Positions 7,955 through 16,143 of a DNA stretch of 59,864 nt are shown one piece after another. The notes beneath the pieces were generated by a model. That model was not told the origin of the DNA. It worked only from the letters and a program-made list of their open reading frames with translations, and ran no database searches. The stretch covers positions 1-59,864 of the forward strand of contig CALBPV010000001.1 in the NCBI GenBank assembly GCA_937899265.1, in the 5' to 3' direction. Position 1 is the first letter of the stretch. Every line of letters starts with the position of its first letter. This DNA is from an uncultured Bacteroidales bacterium (GTDB lineage Bacteria; Bacteroidota; Bacteroidia; Bacteroidales; UBA3663). Both the position numbers and the translations under genes were made by a program.

Positions 7955-7985
7955 AAGGAGTCCTCGCGTACAACGGGGACTCCTT
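7955..7985. terminator. Hairpin between convergent genes
   Basis: AAGGAGTCC (7955-7963) pairs perfectly with GGACTCCTT (7977-7985) across a 13-base loop, between the AraC-type gene and the convergent GH43 gene. Flanking A and T/A runs are short, so termination in both directions is plausible but weak. Confidence 0.55.
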
Positions 7986-8010
7986 ATTATATAGGTATAT
8001 AGAGGAAATC

Positions 8011-9753
8011 TTATTTGCTGAAGATAAAGTTGTCCACATCCAACCAGGCGGCATCGTTTTTGGAGCCGGGACGGCAGTTGAAGAGTCCGACCTTGGCTCC
8101 TATCCACTTGCCGGGTTGGGCGGAGAATTCGGAGCCGAGTTCGTGGAACTTCTTGCCGTCGAGACTGTAGTAGAAGTGGCAGAGGGTCTGGGGTACCACC
8201 TTGCCCTTAGGGCGATTGCCTTTCACCTTAACGCGGAGCCACAGTTCGGGCGTAGTGACACGTGCGGAGGGCTTGACCTGTCCGACACCGACGGAGGCAT
8301 ATTTGACGGTGTAGGGTTCCTCGCCCTTGACACCCTGGATATCGACTTCGGCTTCGACCTCTTCCTTTCCGCCGGAGAGGCACTTTTTGCACGTGACACG
8401 TTGGAGCCGGAAATTGCCGTCACCGAGATCGACAATTTTGAGGGCAGCATAGTCCAGACCCATCATGATGAGACCCGCATTCTCTCCACGCGGTTTGAAC
8501 TCAGGATTGGGCGCAAAACGGACTTTGGCGGTAGCCGTGAAATCTTCGGCGGGCAGTTTCTGGAGAAGGAGGTTGGGGCAGTCGGCAAGATTGCGAGCGT
8601 CGGGCAGACACTCCACGCCATAGAGACGCAGTCGCGAATTCTTGGCATCGCAGAAATACCAGTAGTGGCTCGGGGGGCCTTGCCATTGCCACTGGAGGCC
8701 AAGTGCGGTGGAGTCGAACTCGTCACTCTCGAGGGGCTGGAAGTTGCCTGAGGAGGGGAGGTTGGGTTTACGATATTGGTTGACGGGAGTACCGATGCCG
8801 TCGCCGTCGGGGTCTTCGCCGATGACAGGCCAGTCGTTGACCCACTTCATGGGCTGGAGATGGACTACGCGTCCGTATGCATCTTTATCCTGAAAATGGA
8901 GGAACCAGTCCTCACCGTTCTGCGTCTCGACCCAAGCGCCCTGATGGGGACCGTTGATATGGTTGAGGTCGCCGCCCTGAGCCATGGATATGTACTCCTC
9001 GTATGGGCCGTAGGGGGAGCGGGAACGCAGGGTGACCTGCCATCCTGTGGGCACACCGCCAGCGGGGGACATGATGTAGTACCAGCCGTTGCGCTTGTAG
9101 AACTTGGTTCCCTCGATGGTGGGCTGGGTCTCGTGGCCGTCGAAGACGATGCGGGAGGGTCCGATGACCTTGGTGCCGTCGGGGGAGAGGGGAGCAACAA
9201 AGAGGACGGACTTAAGGCCGGCGCGGGAACCGGCACAACCGTGGGAAAGATAGGCTTTGCCGTCCTCGTCCCAAAGGGGGCAGCAGTCGATGAGACCCTT
9301 GCCCTCCTTGACCCACACGATGGGTTCCCACTGTCCGCGGGGATTGCGGGTGCGAGTCATAAAGAGGCCGTTGTCGGGGTCGCCGCAATAGATATAGAAC
9401 CATCCGTCGTGGTATCGGATGGAAGGAGCCCACACGAAGTTGCCATGTTGGACGGCAGTCTTCCACGAGAGGTCGGGATAGAAGTCTGTGAGCGCAGCTC
9501 CCACAATCTCCCAATTGACGAGGTCGGTGGAATGGAGAATCTGGAGACCGGGGAAACAGGCGAAGGAGGAGGAGGTCATCCAATAGTCGCCCTCGACACG
9601 GCACACATCGGGGTCGGAGTAGTCGGCGTTGATGACGGGATTGCGGTAGGTGGTTGCAGAGACATTGGGGTTCCACGTTGCGGAGGGCACTTGGGCAACG
9701 GCAGCGCCTGCGAGGATGGCTGCGGTGGCAAGAAGGAGTATGTTCTTGAACAT
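8011..9753 (-). CDS. Glycoside hydrolase family 43 (xylosidase/arabinofuranosidase type)
   Basis: 580 residues with a signal peptide (cleavage after AAVAQ, about 21). Residues about 35-330 form the five-bladed propeller of GH43, with the three acidic residues placed as expected: D47 in ADYSDPDV (base), D156 in GLIDCCPLWDEDG (pKa modulator) and E214 in TIEGTKFYKR (acid). Residues about 345-575 form a beta-sandwich module (DEFDSTALGLQWQW onward) as in the GH43 group with a C-terminal accessory domain. It should release xylose or arabinose from plant cell-wall side chains in the periplasm or outside. Monocistronic, with its own divergent promoter. Confidence 0.9.
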   Translation of the reverse strand: MFKNILLLATAAILAGAAVAQVPSATWNPNVSATTYRNPVINADYSDPDVCRVEGDYWMTSSSFACFPGLQILHSTDLVNWEIVGAALTDFYPDLSWKTAVQHGNFVWAPSIRYHDGWFYIYCGDPDNGLFMTRTRNPRGQWEPIVWVKEGKGLIDCCPLWDEDGKAYLSHGCAGSRAGLKSVLFVAPLSPDGTKVIGPSRIVFDGHETQPTIEGTKFYKRNGWYYIMSPAGGVPTGWQVTLRSRSPYGPYEEYISMAQGGDLNHINGPHQGAWVETQNGEDWFLHFQDKDAYGRVVHLQPMKWVNDWPVIGEDPDGDGIGTPVNQYRKPNLPSSGNFQPLESDEFDSTALGLQWQWQGPPSHYWYFCDAKNSRLRLYGVECLPDARNLADCPNLLLQKLPAEDFTATAKVRFAPNPEFKPRGENAGLIMMGLDYAALKIVDLGDGNFRLQRVTCKKCLSGGKEEVEAEVDIQGVKGEEPYTVKYASVGVGQVKPSARVTTPELWLRVKVKGNRPKGKVVPQTLCHFYYSLDGKKFHELGSEFSAQPGKWIGAKVGLFNCRPGSKNDAAWLDVDNFIFSK

Positions 9754-9793
9754 TTTCAGAGTACGATTTTTATTTTGGATATGTATTTTGGGG

Positions 9794-9825
9794 CAAAGAT
9801 AGGATTTTTTTTGTTAAAATACAAG
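9794..9825 (-). promoter_or_regulatory. Promoter of the GH43 gene
   Basis: Minus-strand TATCTTTG (9794-9801) with CTTG (9822-9825) exactly 20 bases upstream, one mismatch from the TTTG -33 box of Bacteroidetes promoters. It is back to back with the plus-strand promoter at 9842-9873. Confidence 0.65.
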
Positions 9826-9841
9826 TTTTCGTTCCGAAAAA

Positions 9842-9873
9842 TTTGGAAATTCGGACATTTTCCCCTATCTTTG
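9842..9873 (+). promoter_or_regulatory. Promoter of the TonB-C-domain gene
   Basis: TTTG (9842-9845), a 20-base spacer, then TATCTTTG (9866-9873): an exact match to the Bacteroidetes -33/-7 consensus, 23 bases before the ATG at 9896. Confidence 0.8.
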
Positions 9874-9895
9874 CAGAAACAAACCCGAAATTCAA

Positions 9896-10888
9896 ATGAA
9901 AAAGAGCATCCTAAGTTTTCCAATGGGGCTGATGGGACTGATTGGGCTGATAGCCTCCCTCCAGTCCTCCACGGCCTCTCCCCAGCCCTCCCCTGAAGGG
10001 ATGGGAGGAGGACAGTCTAAGGTCAAAGGTCAAAGGTCAGAAGAGGACGAGACCAGTCAAGGGTCTAAGGTCAAAGGTCAAAGGTCAGCCGTGAACCGTG
10101 AACCATTAATCGTGAACCGTGAAGCGTCAACCGCTCAAACCCTTGAGCCTTCAAACCCTCAAGATTCCGGTGACGTAGGCGTCCCGCCCCAATTTCCCGG
10201 AGGCAAAGCCGCAATGGAGCAGTTCATCGCCGAGAATCTCGAATATCCAGAGTCTGCTGCAGGTGTTACGGGCAGGGTTATGTTGCAGTTCCAGGTACAT
10301 GCCGACGGCTCTATCAGCAACATAGAATTGTTCGACAGTCCGAAGAACACGGACAACCCCGACCTCATAGCCGAGGCCAAGCGCGTGGTGGGTCTGTTCC
10401 CCAAATTCGAACCGGCGACCATCAATGGACAGCCTGCCGAGGCCAATTTCATCGTGCCTGTAGTCTTCAAGAAAGGCGGAGGCAAGGGAGGTGCATTCCG
10501 CAATGATGTGAATGCTGCCCGCAGTTATACCGACGAGAAGGGACGTTCCGTAGTGGAACCGGATTTTGCCGATCACGGTGCCATGGGACTTAGGAAATTC
10601 CTGTTCCGCTATCTTGTAGTGGATCCCCACGAGAAAAACTTCGACCAGATGGCCGGTGCGAAGATTGTGCTTGAGCTGACCATCGACAAGGAGGGTAACA
10701 CCAAGAGCGTGGACATAGAAAGCTCGACATGCAAACTGCTCAACGACAAAGCGAAAACCATAGGCAAGAGCATGCCCAAATGGAAGCCCGGCACCATAGA
10801 CGGACAGCCGGCCAAGATGAAGCGCAAGCTTACTCTCGTCTTCGAAGGCCTAAGAGAGAACAGCGGTCCGAGGGTGGTGAAGAAATAA
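9896..10888 (+). CDS. Exported protein with two TonB C-terminal-like domains
   Basis: 330 residues. The N-terminus (MKKSILSFPMGLMGLIGLIASLQ) is signal-peptide-like, so this is probably a secreted or periplasmic protein and not a membrane-anchored energy transducer. Residues about 97-192 (PPQFPGGKAAMEQFIAENLEYP through MLQFQVHADGSISN and FPKFEPATINGQP) are a typical TonB C-terminal domain. Residues about 240-320 (VLELTIDKEGNTKSV, MPKWKPGTIDGQPAK) are a second, weaker copy. Residues about 22-95 are a low-complexity linker whose DNA consists of heptamer repeats otherwise seen between genes. Such proteins are common in Bacteroidetes; their role is unclear. Confidence 0.78.
   Translation: MKKSILSFPMGLMGLIGLIASLQSSTASPQPSPEGMGGGQSKVKGQRSEEDETSQGSKVKGQRSAVNREPLIVNREASTAQTLEPSNPQDSGDVGVPPQFPGGKAAMEQFIAENLEYPESAAGVTGRVMLQFQVHADGSISNIELFDSPKNTDNPDLIAEAKRVVGLFPKFEPATINGQPAEANFIVPVVFKKGGGKGGAFRNDVNAARSYTDEKGRSVVEPDFADHGAMGLRKFLFRYLVVDPHEKNFDQMAGAKIVLELTIDKEGNTKSVDIESSTCKLLNDKAKTIGKSMPKWKPGTIDGQPAKMKRKLTLVFEGLRENSGPRVVKK
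10016..10132 (+). repeat. Heptamer repeats inside the linker of a coding region
   Basis: A 25-bp sequence built on three AAGGTCA heptamers occurs twice (10016-10040 and 10064-10088), offset by 48 bp, which keeps the reading frame and repeats SKVKGQRS. It is followed by six more 7-bp units at 10091-10132 (GTGAACC, GTGAACC, ATTAATC, GTGAACC, GTGAAGC, GTCAACC). The style is the same as the intergenic heptamers at 2309, 10957 and 13861. Confidence 0.85.
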
Positions 10889-10909
10889 GAGGGCCGAGGT
10901 GGATGTTAT

Positions 10910-10928
10910 GAGCCCCTCAAAGGGGCTC
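10910..10928 (+). terminator. Stem-loop after the TonB-C-domain gene
   Basis: GAGCCCC / GGGGCTC, a perfect 7-bp GC-rich stem with loop TCAAA, 22 bases past the stop codon. No T run follows, so it may be a pausing or mRNA-end structure and not a classical terminator. Confidence 0.45.
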
Positions 10929-10956
10929 CAATTAACGAAAGACATTGCATGGGTAG

Positions 10957-10984
10957 GGTTAAGAGTTGAGGGTTAAGAGTTGAG
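10957..10984 (+). repeat. Two tandem 14-mers (paired heptamers)
   Basis: GGTTAAGAGTTGAG occurs twice in direct succession, itself made of the heptamers GGTTAAG and AGTTGAG. It lies in the leader of the hybrid two-component gene, 63 bases before the ATG. Confidence 0.8.
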
Positions 10985-11046
10985 AGATTAAAAGACAAAG
11001 ACAAGAGTTATCCCTAATACTATACAAAGAAACAGACAGAGAAAGA

Positions 11047-13857
11047 ATGACGCGATACCTTTCCCACCTTTGTGTGCTGGCCACATTCCTTATTGGAGGA
11101 ATGGGGCTTAGCAGTTGTTTGGAGTTTCACACCAAGACGTACCATGTGGGAGTCTCATTGGGAAGCGGCAGTCGTCATCACCGTCAGATGACAAAAGAAA
11201 TGGAGAGGGAGGCCGACAACGACAACTGTATCGTACTGGATGCCAGAATTGCAGAGGGCGATGTCGAACGTCAGTTGGAAGACATACGTGATTTGGCTGA
11301 CGGCGATTTGGACCTTTTGATAGTGTGTGCACTCGATCCTGTGACGATGACCCCCGAGATAGAGAAATTGTTCAACAAGGGCATTCCCGTACTTCTGGTT
11401 GACAATTTGCTGACCAACGACAGTTATACAGCCTTCATTGGTTCGGATTACTATGACATGGGACGCATGATGGGCGACTATCTCGAAAAACAAGTGAAGG
11501 CGAGAGGCAATGTGATTGTTTTGTCGGGAGGAACAAGCAAGCAGGCGGTGCAGGCCGGTTCGGCAGGTATTTTCAGCATCATCCGGGAAATGGAGCACCT
11601 CCACCCGGTGAAACAAATAGAAGCTGAAGACGCCCCAACCGTGACCCGAGAGATGGAGTCGGTGTTGAAGGGGGAGATTCACATTGATTATATTCTTTCG
11701 GAGAACTATGAATTGGCCTCGGGAGCCCTCGAAGCCATGAAAAAAACGGGGGCGGAGAAAATTCCCGTGTTGACAGGCGATGTGTTGGGCTACAACAGCG
11801 AGGCCGTGAAAGCGCTCAACGAAGGCAAACTGAGCGCTGTGGTGGAATCGGTCACCAACGGAGAAAGAGTGTTGCGACTGGCCCGCGAAATCCTGGAGGG
11901 CGGACATTTTCAAAGGTACAACAACCCGACGGTGAATGTGCTGGATGCCCGGAACACAGAATTGCTGAGCACGTTGAGCGCGGAGATGGAGGCAGAAAAG
12001 GCGCGTCGCGATGAGGTGAACGACGGTTACGACGAGTTGGTCACCTCGATACAGAAACACCGTAACATCAATATACTCATAGCGGTACTGATATTCATAC
12101 TGATGCTCTCGGTATGGCTTCTGATTCGCTATCTCAACAAACGCAAGAAACATCTTGACGAACTTTCGACGGACAAGAAATACGTTGAGAAGGAACGTTC
12201 GGAACTCAAGTCGAGAACGCGACAGCAGTCGCTTACTCTCGAGCAGGGCAGACGGTTTGTGTCGTCTGTTTCGCACGACCTTCGCGCCCCACTCACCCTA
12301 ATTATCGAACCGATGCGCAGACTTCAGGCCAGTGAGAAGCTCTCGCCCGAAGACCGTCAGCTGGTGGAGCTGATGGCCCCCAATGTGAGGATGCAGTACC
12401 GCCTCGTGCGTCAGTTGAGTGACATTATGAACTACAGGCGAGGTACCATGCGGTTGGAATTGGAGAAGTTCGATTTTGCCGAGACCATCGGCTATTGGCT
12501 GGACCAGTTTGCCGCACAAGCTGTTCCGAAACATCTGACGTTCACTTCGAAGTTTGAGGAAGGAGACTACACGATGGAAGGAGACAGCGAAAAAATCGTA
12601 CGATTGGTTTACGACCTGCTGGGGTATTCGTTCAAGTTCACTCCGGTGAACGGGTCGGTGAGCTTCCATGCAGCCATCGAAGAAAAGGGTGACGGACGCA
12701 GGCTTGTCATCACCATTGCCGACACGGGTATAGGTATCCAGAAGGGAACGAAGCTCCATTTCTTTGAGTCGTACAAGTCGGACAACAATACCGCAGGGAG
12801 CTCAGCGATGGGACTGATGCTGGCCAAATACTTCACCGAATTGCATCACGGACGAATCACAGTTGCATCGAATCCGAAAGGGCGAGGCACGGTGGTGACA
12901 GTAAAACTTCCCATGCATCAGCCGAACACGGAAGGGACAGCGCGCGATGCGATGACTTTCTATCACGAAGAGGAAGAACAGTTGGCTCGGGAGATGATGA
13001 AAATCATGACGGATGTGACCTCGCAGGAAACGCCCACGATGCAGCATGATGTGATAGTGACAGTGGAGGAGGAATCCGACACGTCGAACGGTCTCGACGC
13101 CCAAGACAGCAAGCCGGAGATTCTTATTGTGGAGAACAGCCACTCGATGCGCAAATACCTGCATCTGATGCTTTCCGGCGAATACAATGTGACAGATGCC
13201 ACCAACGGACAGGAAGCGTTGCAACTGACGATGCATCGCATGCCGGCTCTGGTGATTACCGAGTCGCTGATGCCGGTGATGGACGGCATAGAACTCTGCA
13301 AGCGGCTTAAATCCGATGCGCAGACCGCCCATATTCCCGTAATTATGGTGACGGCCTATTTTGACCAGGAACGTCTCGAGCAGGCTTACACGGCAGGTGT
13401 TGACAGCTTCATTCCGAAGCCTTTCCAGGGAGAAGTGCTGAAGGCAGCCATCCAGAGTATTCTGGACAATCGCGAGCGGATGCGAGTGCGTTACGGGAAA
13501 GACAATGAAGACAAGCACGAATTCACCGTGAAAGAGAAGACGTGGGTTGAAAAACTCTACCGTTATATCCGTGAACACCTGTCCGACCCCGGCTTCACCG
13601 TGGAGGAAATGGGTCGTGCAAGCGGATTGGGAAGGGTGCAGTTTTACCGCCGTTGCAAGCAGCTGACCGGATACTCTCCCAACGAACTGATACGCAATAT
13701 GCGCCTCAAGCGCGCTTTCACTCTCCTCTCGACCACAGACATGACGATATCGGAAGTGGCCTATTCCGTCGGATTTGCGTCGCCCAGCTATTTCACTCGC
13801 TGCTATCGCGACCACTTCGGTCAGACCCCCAAGGAGCGCATCAAGGATACCAAGTAA
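11047..13857 (+). CDS. Hybrid two-component system protein with degraded kinase and receiver motifs
   Basis: 936 residues, one-protein sensor-regulator. An N-terminal hydrophobic segment with C24 (signal or lipobox) is followed by a periplasmic-binding-protein-like sensor (about 30-305), coiled segment, membrane helix (341-361), HisKA with H410 (SVSHDLRAPLTLI), HATPase (about 510-622), receiver (690-808) and an AraC-type DNA-binding domain (about 830-932). Oddities: the ATPase N box reads VYDLLGYSFKFTP (521-533), lacking the usual asparagines; the G2 box is SSAMGL, not GSGIGL; the receiver acidic pair is E696-N697; and the phospho-acceptor aspartate is E739 (VITESLMP). DTGIGI (559-564), T769 and K791 are kept. 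Sugar-type ligand inferred from the sensor fold; it may work without phosphotransfer. Confidence 0.9.
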   Translation: MTRYLSHLCVLATFLIGGMGLSSCLEFHTKTYHVGVSLGSGSRHHRQMTKEMEREADNDNCIVLDARIAEGDVERQLEDIRDLADGDLDLLIVCALDPVTMTPEIEKLFNKGIPVLLVDNLLTNDSYTAFIGSDYYDMGRMMGDYLEKQVKARGNVIVLSGGTSKQAVQAGSAGIFSIIREMEHLHPVKQIEAEDAPTVTREMESVLKGEIHIDYILSENYELASGALEAMKKTGAEKIPVLTGDVLGYNSEAVKALNEGKLSAVVESVTNGERVLRLAREILEGGHFQRYNNPTVNVLDARNTELLSTLSAEMEAEKARRDEVNDGYDELVTSIQKHRNINILIAVLIFILMLSVWLLIRYLNKRKKHLDELSTDKKYVEKERSELKSRTRQQSLTLEQGRRFVSSVSHDLRAPLTLIIEPMRRLQASEKLSPEDRQLVELMAPNVRMQYRLVRQLSDIMNYRRGTMRLELEKFDFAETIGYWLDQFAAQAVPKHLTFTSKFEEGDYTMEGDSEKIVRLVYDLLGYSFKFTPVNGSVSFHAAIEEKGDGRRLVITIADTGIGIQKGTKLHFFESYKSDNNTAGSSAMGLMLAKYFTELHHGRITVASNPKGRGTVVTVKLPMHQPNTEGTARDAMTFYHEEEEQLAREMMKIMTDVTSQETPTMQHDVIVTVEEESDTSNGLDAQDSKPEILIVENSHSMRKYLHLMLSGEYNVTDATNGQEALQLTMHRMPALVITESLMPVMDGIELCKRLKSDAQTAHIPVIMVTAYFDQERLEQAYTAGVDSFIPKPFQGEVLKAAIQSILDNRERMRVRYGKDNEDKHEFTVKEKTWVEKLYRYIREHLSDPGFTVEEMGRASGLGRVQFYRRCKQLTGYSPNELIRNMRLKRAFTLLSTTDMTISEVAYSVGFASPSYFTRCYRDHFGQTPKERIKDTK

Positions 13858-13860
13858 ACA

Positions 13861-13905
13861 AAGTTCAAGGGTTCAAAGTTCAAGGGTTCAAAGTTCAAGG
13901 GTTCA
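13861..13905 (+). repeat. Three tandem 15-mers
   Basis: AAGTTCAAGGGTTCA is repeated three times without change, directly after the hybrid regulator's stop codon, followed by a partial fourth unit. Same family style (7- and 8-base sub-units) as the other arrays. Confidence 0.88.
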
Positions 13906-14242
13906 AAGGTGCGCGTGCAACGGACGGAGTCTGCACCCAAATGATTGAAATACGTGCTTTAAAGCATAAAAAGCGGGTTTTTGCTGTTAATATAAGTTAA
14001 AGAGCATTCGGAAATGAGCAACATTTAAAAATATTTCTCTACCTTTGCACTGCAAATAAGATGTTTGATATAGTTTGTTATTATTTTCCGATAGACTTTG
14101 GCTCGGCATCCGGCTCTTCTTTCATCATTGTTTGTATGTTTGTTTGTATGTTTGTTTGAATGTAGTTTCGTATTATTTCTTATATCGCCGAAACACGAAA
14201 ACCGGATGTTATTCACTTCGCAGAGAAGTCAGTGAGTCAAGT
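13906..14242. other. Gene-free stretch with an orphan promoter-like site
   Basis: No convincing gene. It holds the promoter-like palindrome at 14040-14056, a doubled 12-mer TTTGTATGTTTG (14131-14154), and a 32-codon hydrophobic frame at 14061-14159 (begins MFDIVCYYFPIDFG) that falls over the 12-mers and is weak as a gene. CATCCGG near 14108 and CCGGATG near 14204 could pair if the region is transcribed. Confidence 0.5.
14040..14056 (+). promoter_or_regulatory. Orphan -7 element overlapped by a perfect palindrome
   Basis: TACCTTTG (14040-14047) matches TAnnTTTG. It overlaps TTTGCA-C-TGCAAA (14044-14056), a perfect 6+1+6 palindrome that would suit a dimeric repressor. No plus-strand gene follows before the convergent rhaM. 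Confidence 0.45.
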
Positions 14243-14251
14243 CAAAAATAT

Positions 14252-14281
14252 CCCCGGCCCTGTCGTAAGACACGGTCGGGG
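14252..14281 (-). terminator. Terminator of the rhaM-GH105-PL11 series
   Basis: A 13-bp stem (14252-14264 with 14269-14281) with one G-T pair and one mismatch, and a GTAA loop. On the minus strand it is followed by ATATTTTTGAC, and it lies 46 bases past the rhaM stop codon. Confidence 0.65.
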
Positions 14282-14326
14282 AAAAAAATGTTCCTTGCCG
14301 AAGAGTCGGCGGGGAGGGGCCGTTGC

Positions 14327-14641
14327 TCAATCCATGTGGAACATCTCCGGGAGCGGAATCGAGACGGGAGAGTTGTCGGGATTGGTCTTCATGATGTCGG
14401 CCATATAAGCCCACCATTCCTGACAGATTTTCGTACCGCCGAGGTCCTGGCTACCGCCTTCGCCCTCGAGTTCCTGATAGGCAAAGAGGATATTGGTTTC
14501 CTCGTCGAGATAGATGGAATAGTTACGTACGCCGCTCTCGGAGAGAAGCTTGCGCAATTCGGGAAAGAGGTTGGCGTGACGACGCTTGTACTCTTCTTTC
14601 TGCCCTGGATTCAGGAACATTTTGAATGCTTCGCGTTTCAT
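14327..14641 (-). CDS. rhaM: L-rhamnose mutarotase
   Basis: 104 residues, exactly the length of Escherichia coli RhaM. It interconverts the alpha and beta anomers of L-rhamnose, speeding its entry into catabolism. The active-site histidine is H22 in EEYKRRHANLFPEL. NYSIYLDEETNILFAYQE, WWAYMADIMKTNPDNSPVS and the C-terminal EMFHMD follow the family closely. No signal peptide; cytoplasmic. It is the last gene of a minus-strand set with a GH105 hydrolase (30 bases upstream) and a PL11 rhamnogalacturonan lyase, consistent with using rhamnose from rhamnogalacturonan I. Confidence 0.95.
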   Translation of the reverse strand: MKREAFKMFLNPGQKEEYKRRHANLFPELRKLLSESGVRNYSIYLDEETNILFAYQELEGEGGSQDLGGTKICQEWWAYMADIMKTNPDNSPVSIPLPEMFHMD

Positions 14642-14671
14642 AGAGAAAAGGAATAATAATGAGAATTGGAA

Positions 14672-16099
14672 TCAGAATATTTCGCCGGAGACCACGCCCT
14701 CGGAGAAGATGGGGTCGTTGGTCTTCTGTTCGGTTTCATAGAGATGGACCGCCGAGTCGTTCATCTTGGGGTGCTGGGAGCGCAACAGCGAGATGACCTC
14801 TGCACCTGCCCAGATGACAGGCCCGTAGCCGTGGGCTGCGATGGGGGAGACAGGACGGTAGGCATAGAAGGCAGGATCGAAGCCCATGCCGGTGCCCACG
14901 CAGGTTCCTTCGACCTGTCCGAGGGTGTTGACCTGAGTGCTTACGGCGTTCCAGGCGAGCATTACGTTGGAACCGTAGGCCAACGGATTGACCCATCCTT
15001 TGCGGATGGCGTGGGCAATGCAGTAGCAGTAGATGGCAGTGCATGAGGTCTCGAGATAGGTGTCGGGACGGTCGAGGAGCTGATGCCAGAAACCCGTTTT
15101 GTCCTGCAACTGACAGAGGCCGTCGATGTGGGCGCGGAGCAAAGCCAGAATCTCGGGACGCGAAGGATGTTCTTCCGACATCATGTCGAGCACTTCGCAA
15201 AGCGTGAGGATGGCCCAGCCGTTGGCACGTCCCCAATGGTAGGCGGGATGGGGATTCATCTTCTCAACCCATCCGTGGCGGAAGAGTTTGTGTTCGGGAA
15301 CCCACATCTTGTCGCGGAAAAGTTTCACCTGACGGACGGCCTCGTTGAGATAGTTGAAGTTGCCGGTGTAGCGTCCGTAATAGGCAAGGCAGGGAATGCC
15401 CATGTACATGTCGTCGAGCCAAACGGTGTTGTGGTGAGGCCGCTCTCGGGCAAAGGTGCCGTCGGGCAGACGGTACTGGACGTTCATCACATAGTTGATG
15501 TACCGGCGCACCATTGACATATAGGCGGTGTCGCGCTCCGATGTCATTTGGAGGCGAATGAGGGCTGTGGCCATCGCGCCGGCATCGTCGAGGGCCGAAG
15601 GAGCCAGCACACGTCGCATCTGTTCGTCGTAGCGGGGGTCTCGGGCCAGAATCGAATCCATGGTGCCTGCCAATTGGGCCAACAGCGAATAGCGGTCGCT
15701 CACATACTTGAGGTAAGCCTGGTCACCCGTAGCACGGCTGGCATCAATCATGGCAGCATAGGTTACGCCCCACTCATAGGAGGTGAGACGGAAGGTTCCC
15801 TGATGGAGTTTTCCGTTTTCGATGGTGGCCGGTGTCACTTCGTTGAGATAATTGAGCACACGGTCCATTACGGCCTTTACATCGCCCTCTCGGGGGATTC
15901 CGTAAGGAGTGTCGTACTCAGGCTGGAGAAGGTGGAGCATGACGTCGTTGCCCGACGAAGCACTGTTGTTGGCGGTGGTGCCCGGGTCGGATGCGCCCGG
16001 TGCTACGGCCACGGCGGTACCGTCGGGACGGTGAGGGCCGCAGGCTGTAAAGAGGAAGATGGTCAGCGAGGCTGCTGCCAGAGAAAGAGCGGTTTTCAT
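14672..16099 (-). CDS. Unsaturated rhamnogalacturonyl hydrolase (GH105), lipoprotein
   Basis: 475 residues with a lipoprotein signal (C20 in LFTAC). A flexible, Ala/Ser/Gly-rich linker to about residue 52 precedes an (alpha/alpha)6 barrel. Catalytic-type aspartates D229/D230 lie in NTVWLDDMYMG. HPAYHWGRANGWAILTLCEVL and GFWHQLLDRPDTYLETSCTA are the conserved substrate-site segments of GH105. The enzyme removes the delta-4,5-unsaturated galacturonate left at the non-reducing end by a lyase, so it works after the PL11 enzyme encoded 44 bases upstream. Probably periplasmic or surface-tethered. Confidence 0.9.
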   Translation of the reverse strand: MKTALSLAAASLTIFLFTACGPHRPDGTAVAVAPGASDPGTTANNSASSGNDVMLHLLQPEYDTPYGIPREGDVKAVMDRVLNYLNEVTPATIENGKLHQGTFRLTSYEWGVTYAAMIDASRATGDQAYLKYVSDRYSLLAQLAGTMDSILARDPRYDEQMRRVLAPSALDDAGAMATALIRLQMTSERDTAYMSMVRRYINYVMNVQYRLPDGTFARERPHHNTVWLDDMYMGIPCLAYYGRYTGNFNYLNEAVRQVKLFRDKMWVPEHKLFRHGWVEKMNPHPAYHWGRANGWAILTLCEVLDMMSEEHPSRPEILALLRAHIDGLCQLQDKTGFWHQLLDRPDTYLETSCTAIYCYCIAHAIRKGWVNPLAYGSNVMLAWNAVSTQVNTLGQVEGTCVGTGMGFDPAFYAYRPVSPIAAHGYGPVIWAGAEVISLLRSQHPKMNDSAVHLYETEQKTNDPIFSEGVVSGEIF

Positions 16100-16143
16100 T
16101 TTGTGAAGTTATTTCTGAAGGTTATTGATACGTCATGGTTGCC

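Noticed and set aside
9896..10888. True TonB energy transducer
   Set aside because: The N-terminus looks like a cleaved signal and no ExbB/ExbD genes are near, so the name TonB itself is not used.
13861..13905. Transcription-factor operator array
   Set aside because: The 15-mers are direct repeats after a stop codon and fit the local family of slippage-type repeats better.
14075..14656. Plus-strand frame covering rhaM
   Set aside because: Antisense to a well-defined rhaM with its active-site His; it begins with a TTG in low-complexity DNA.
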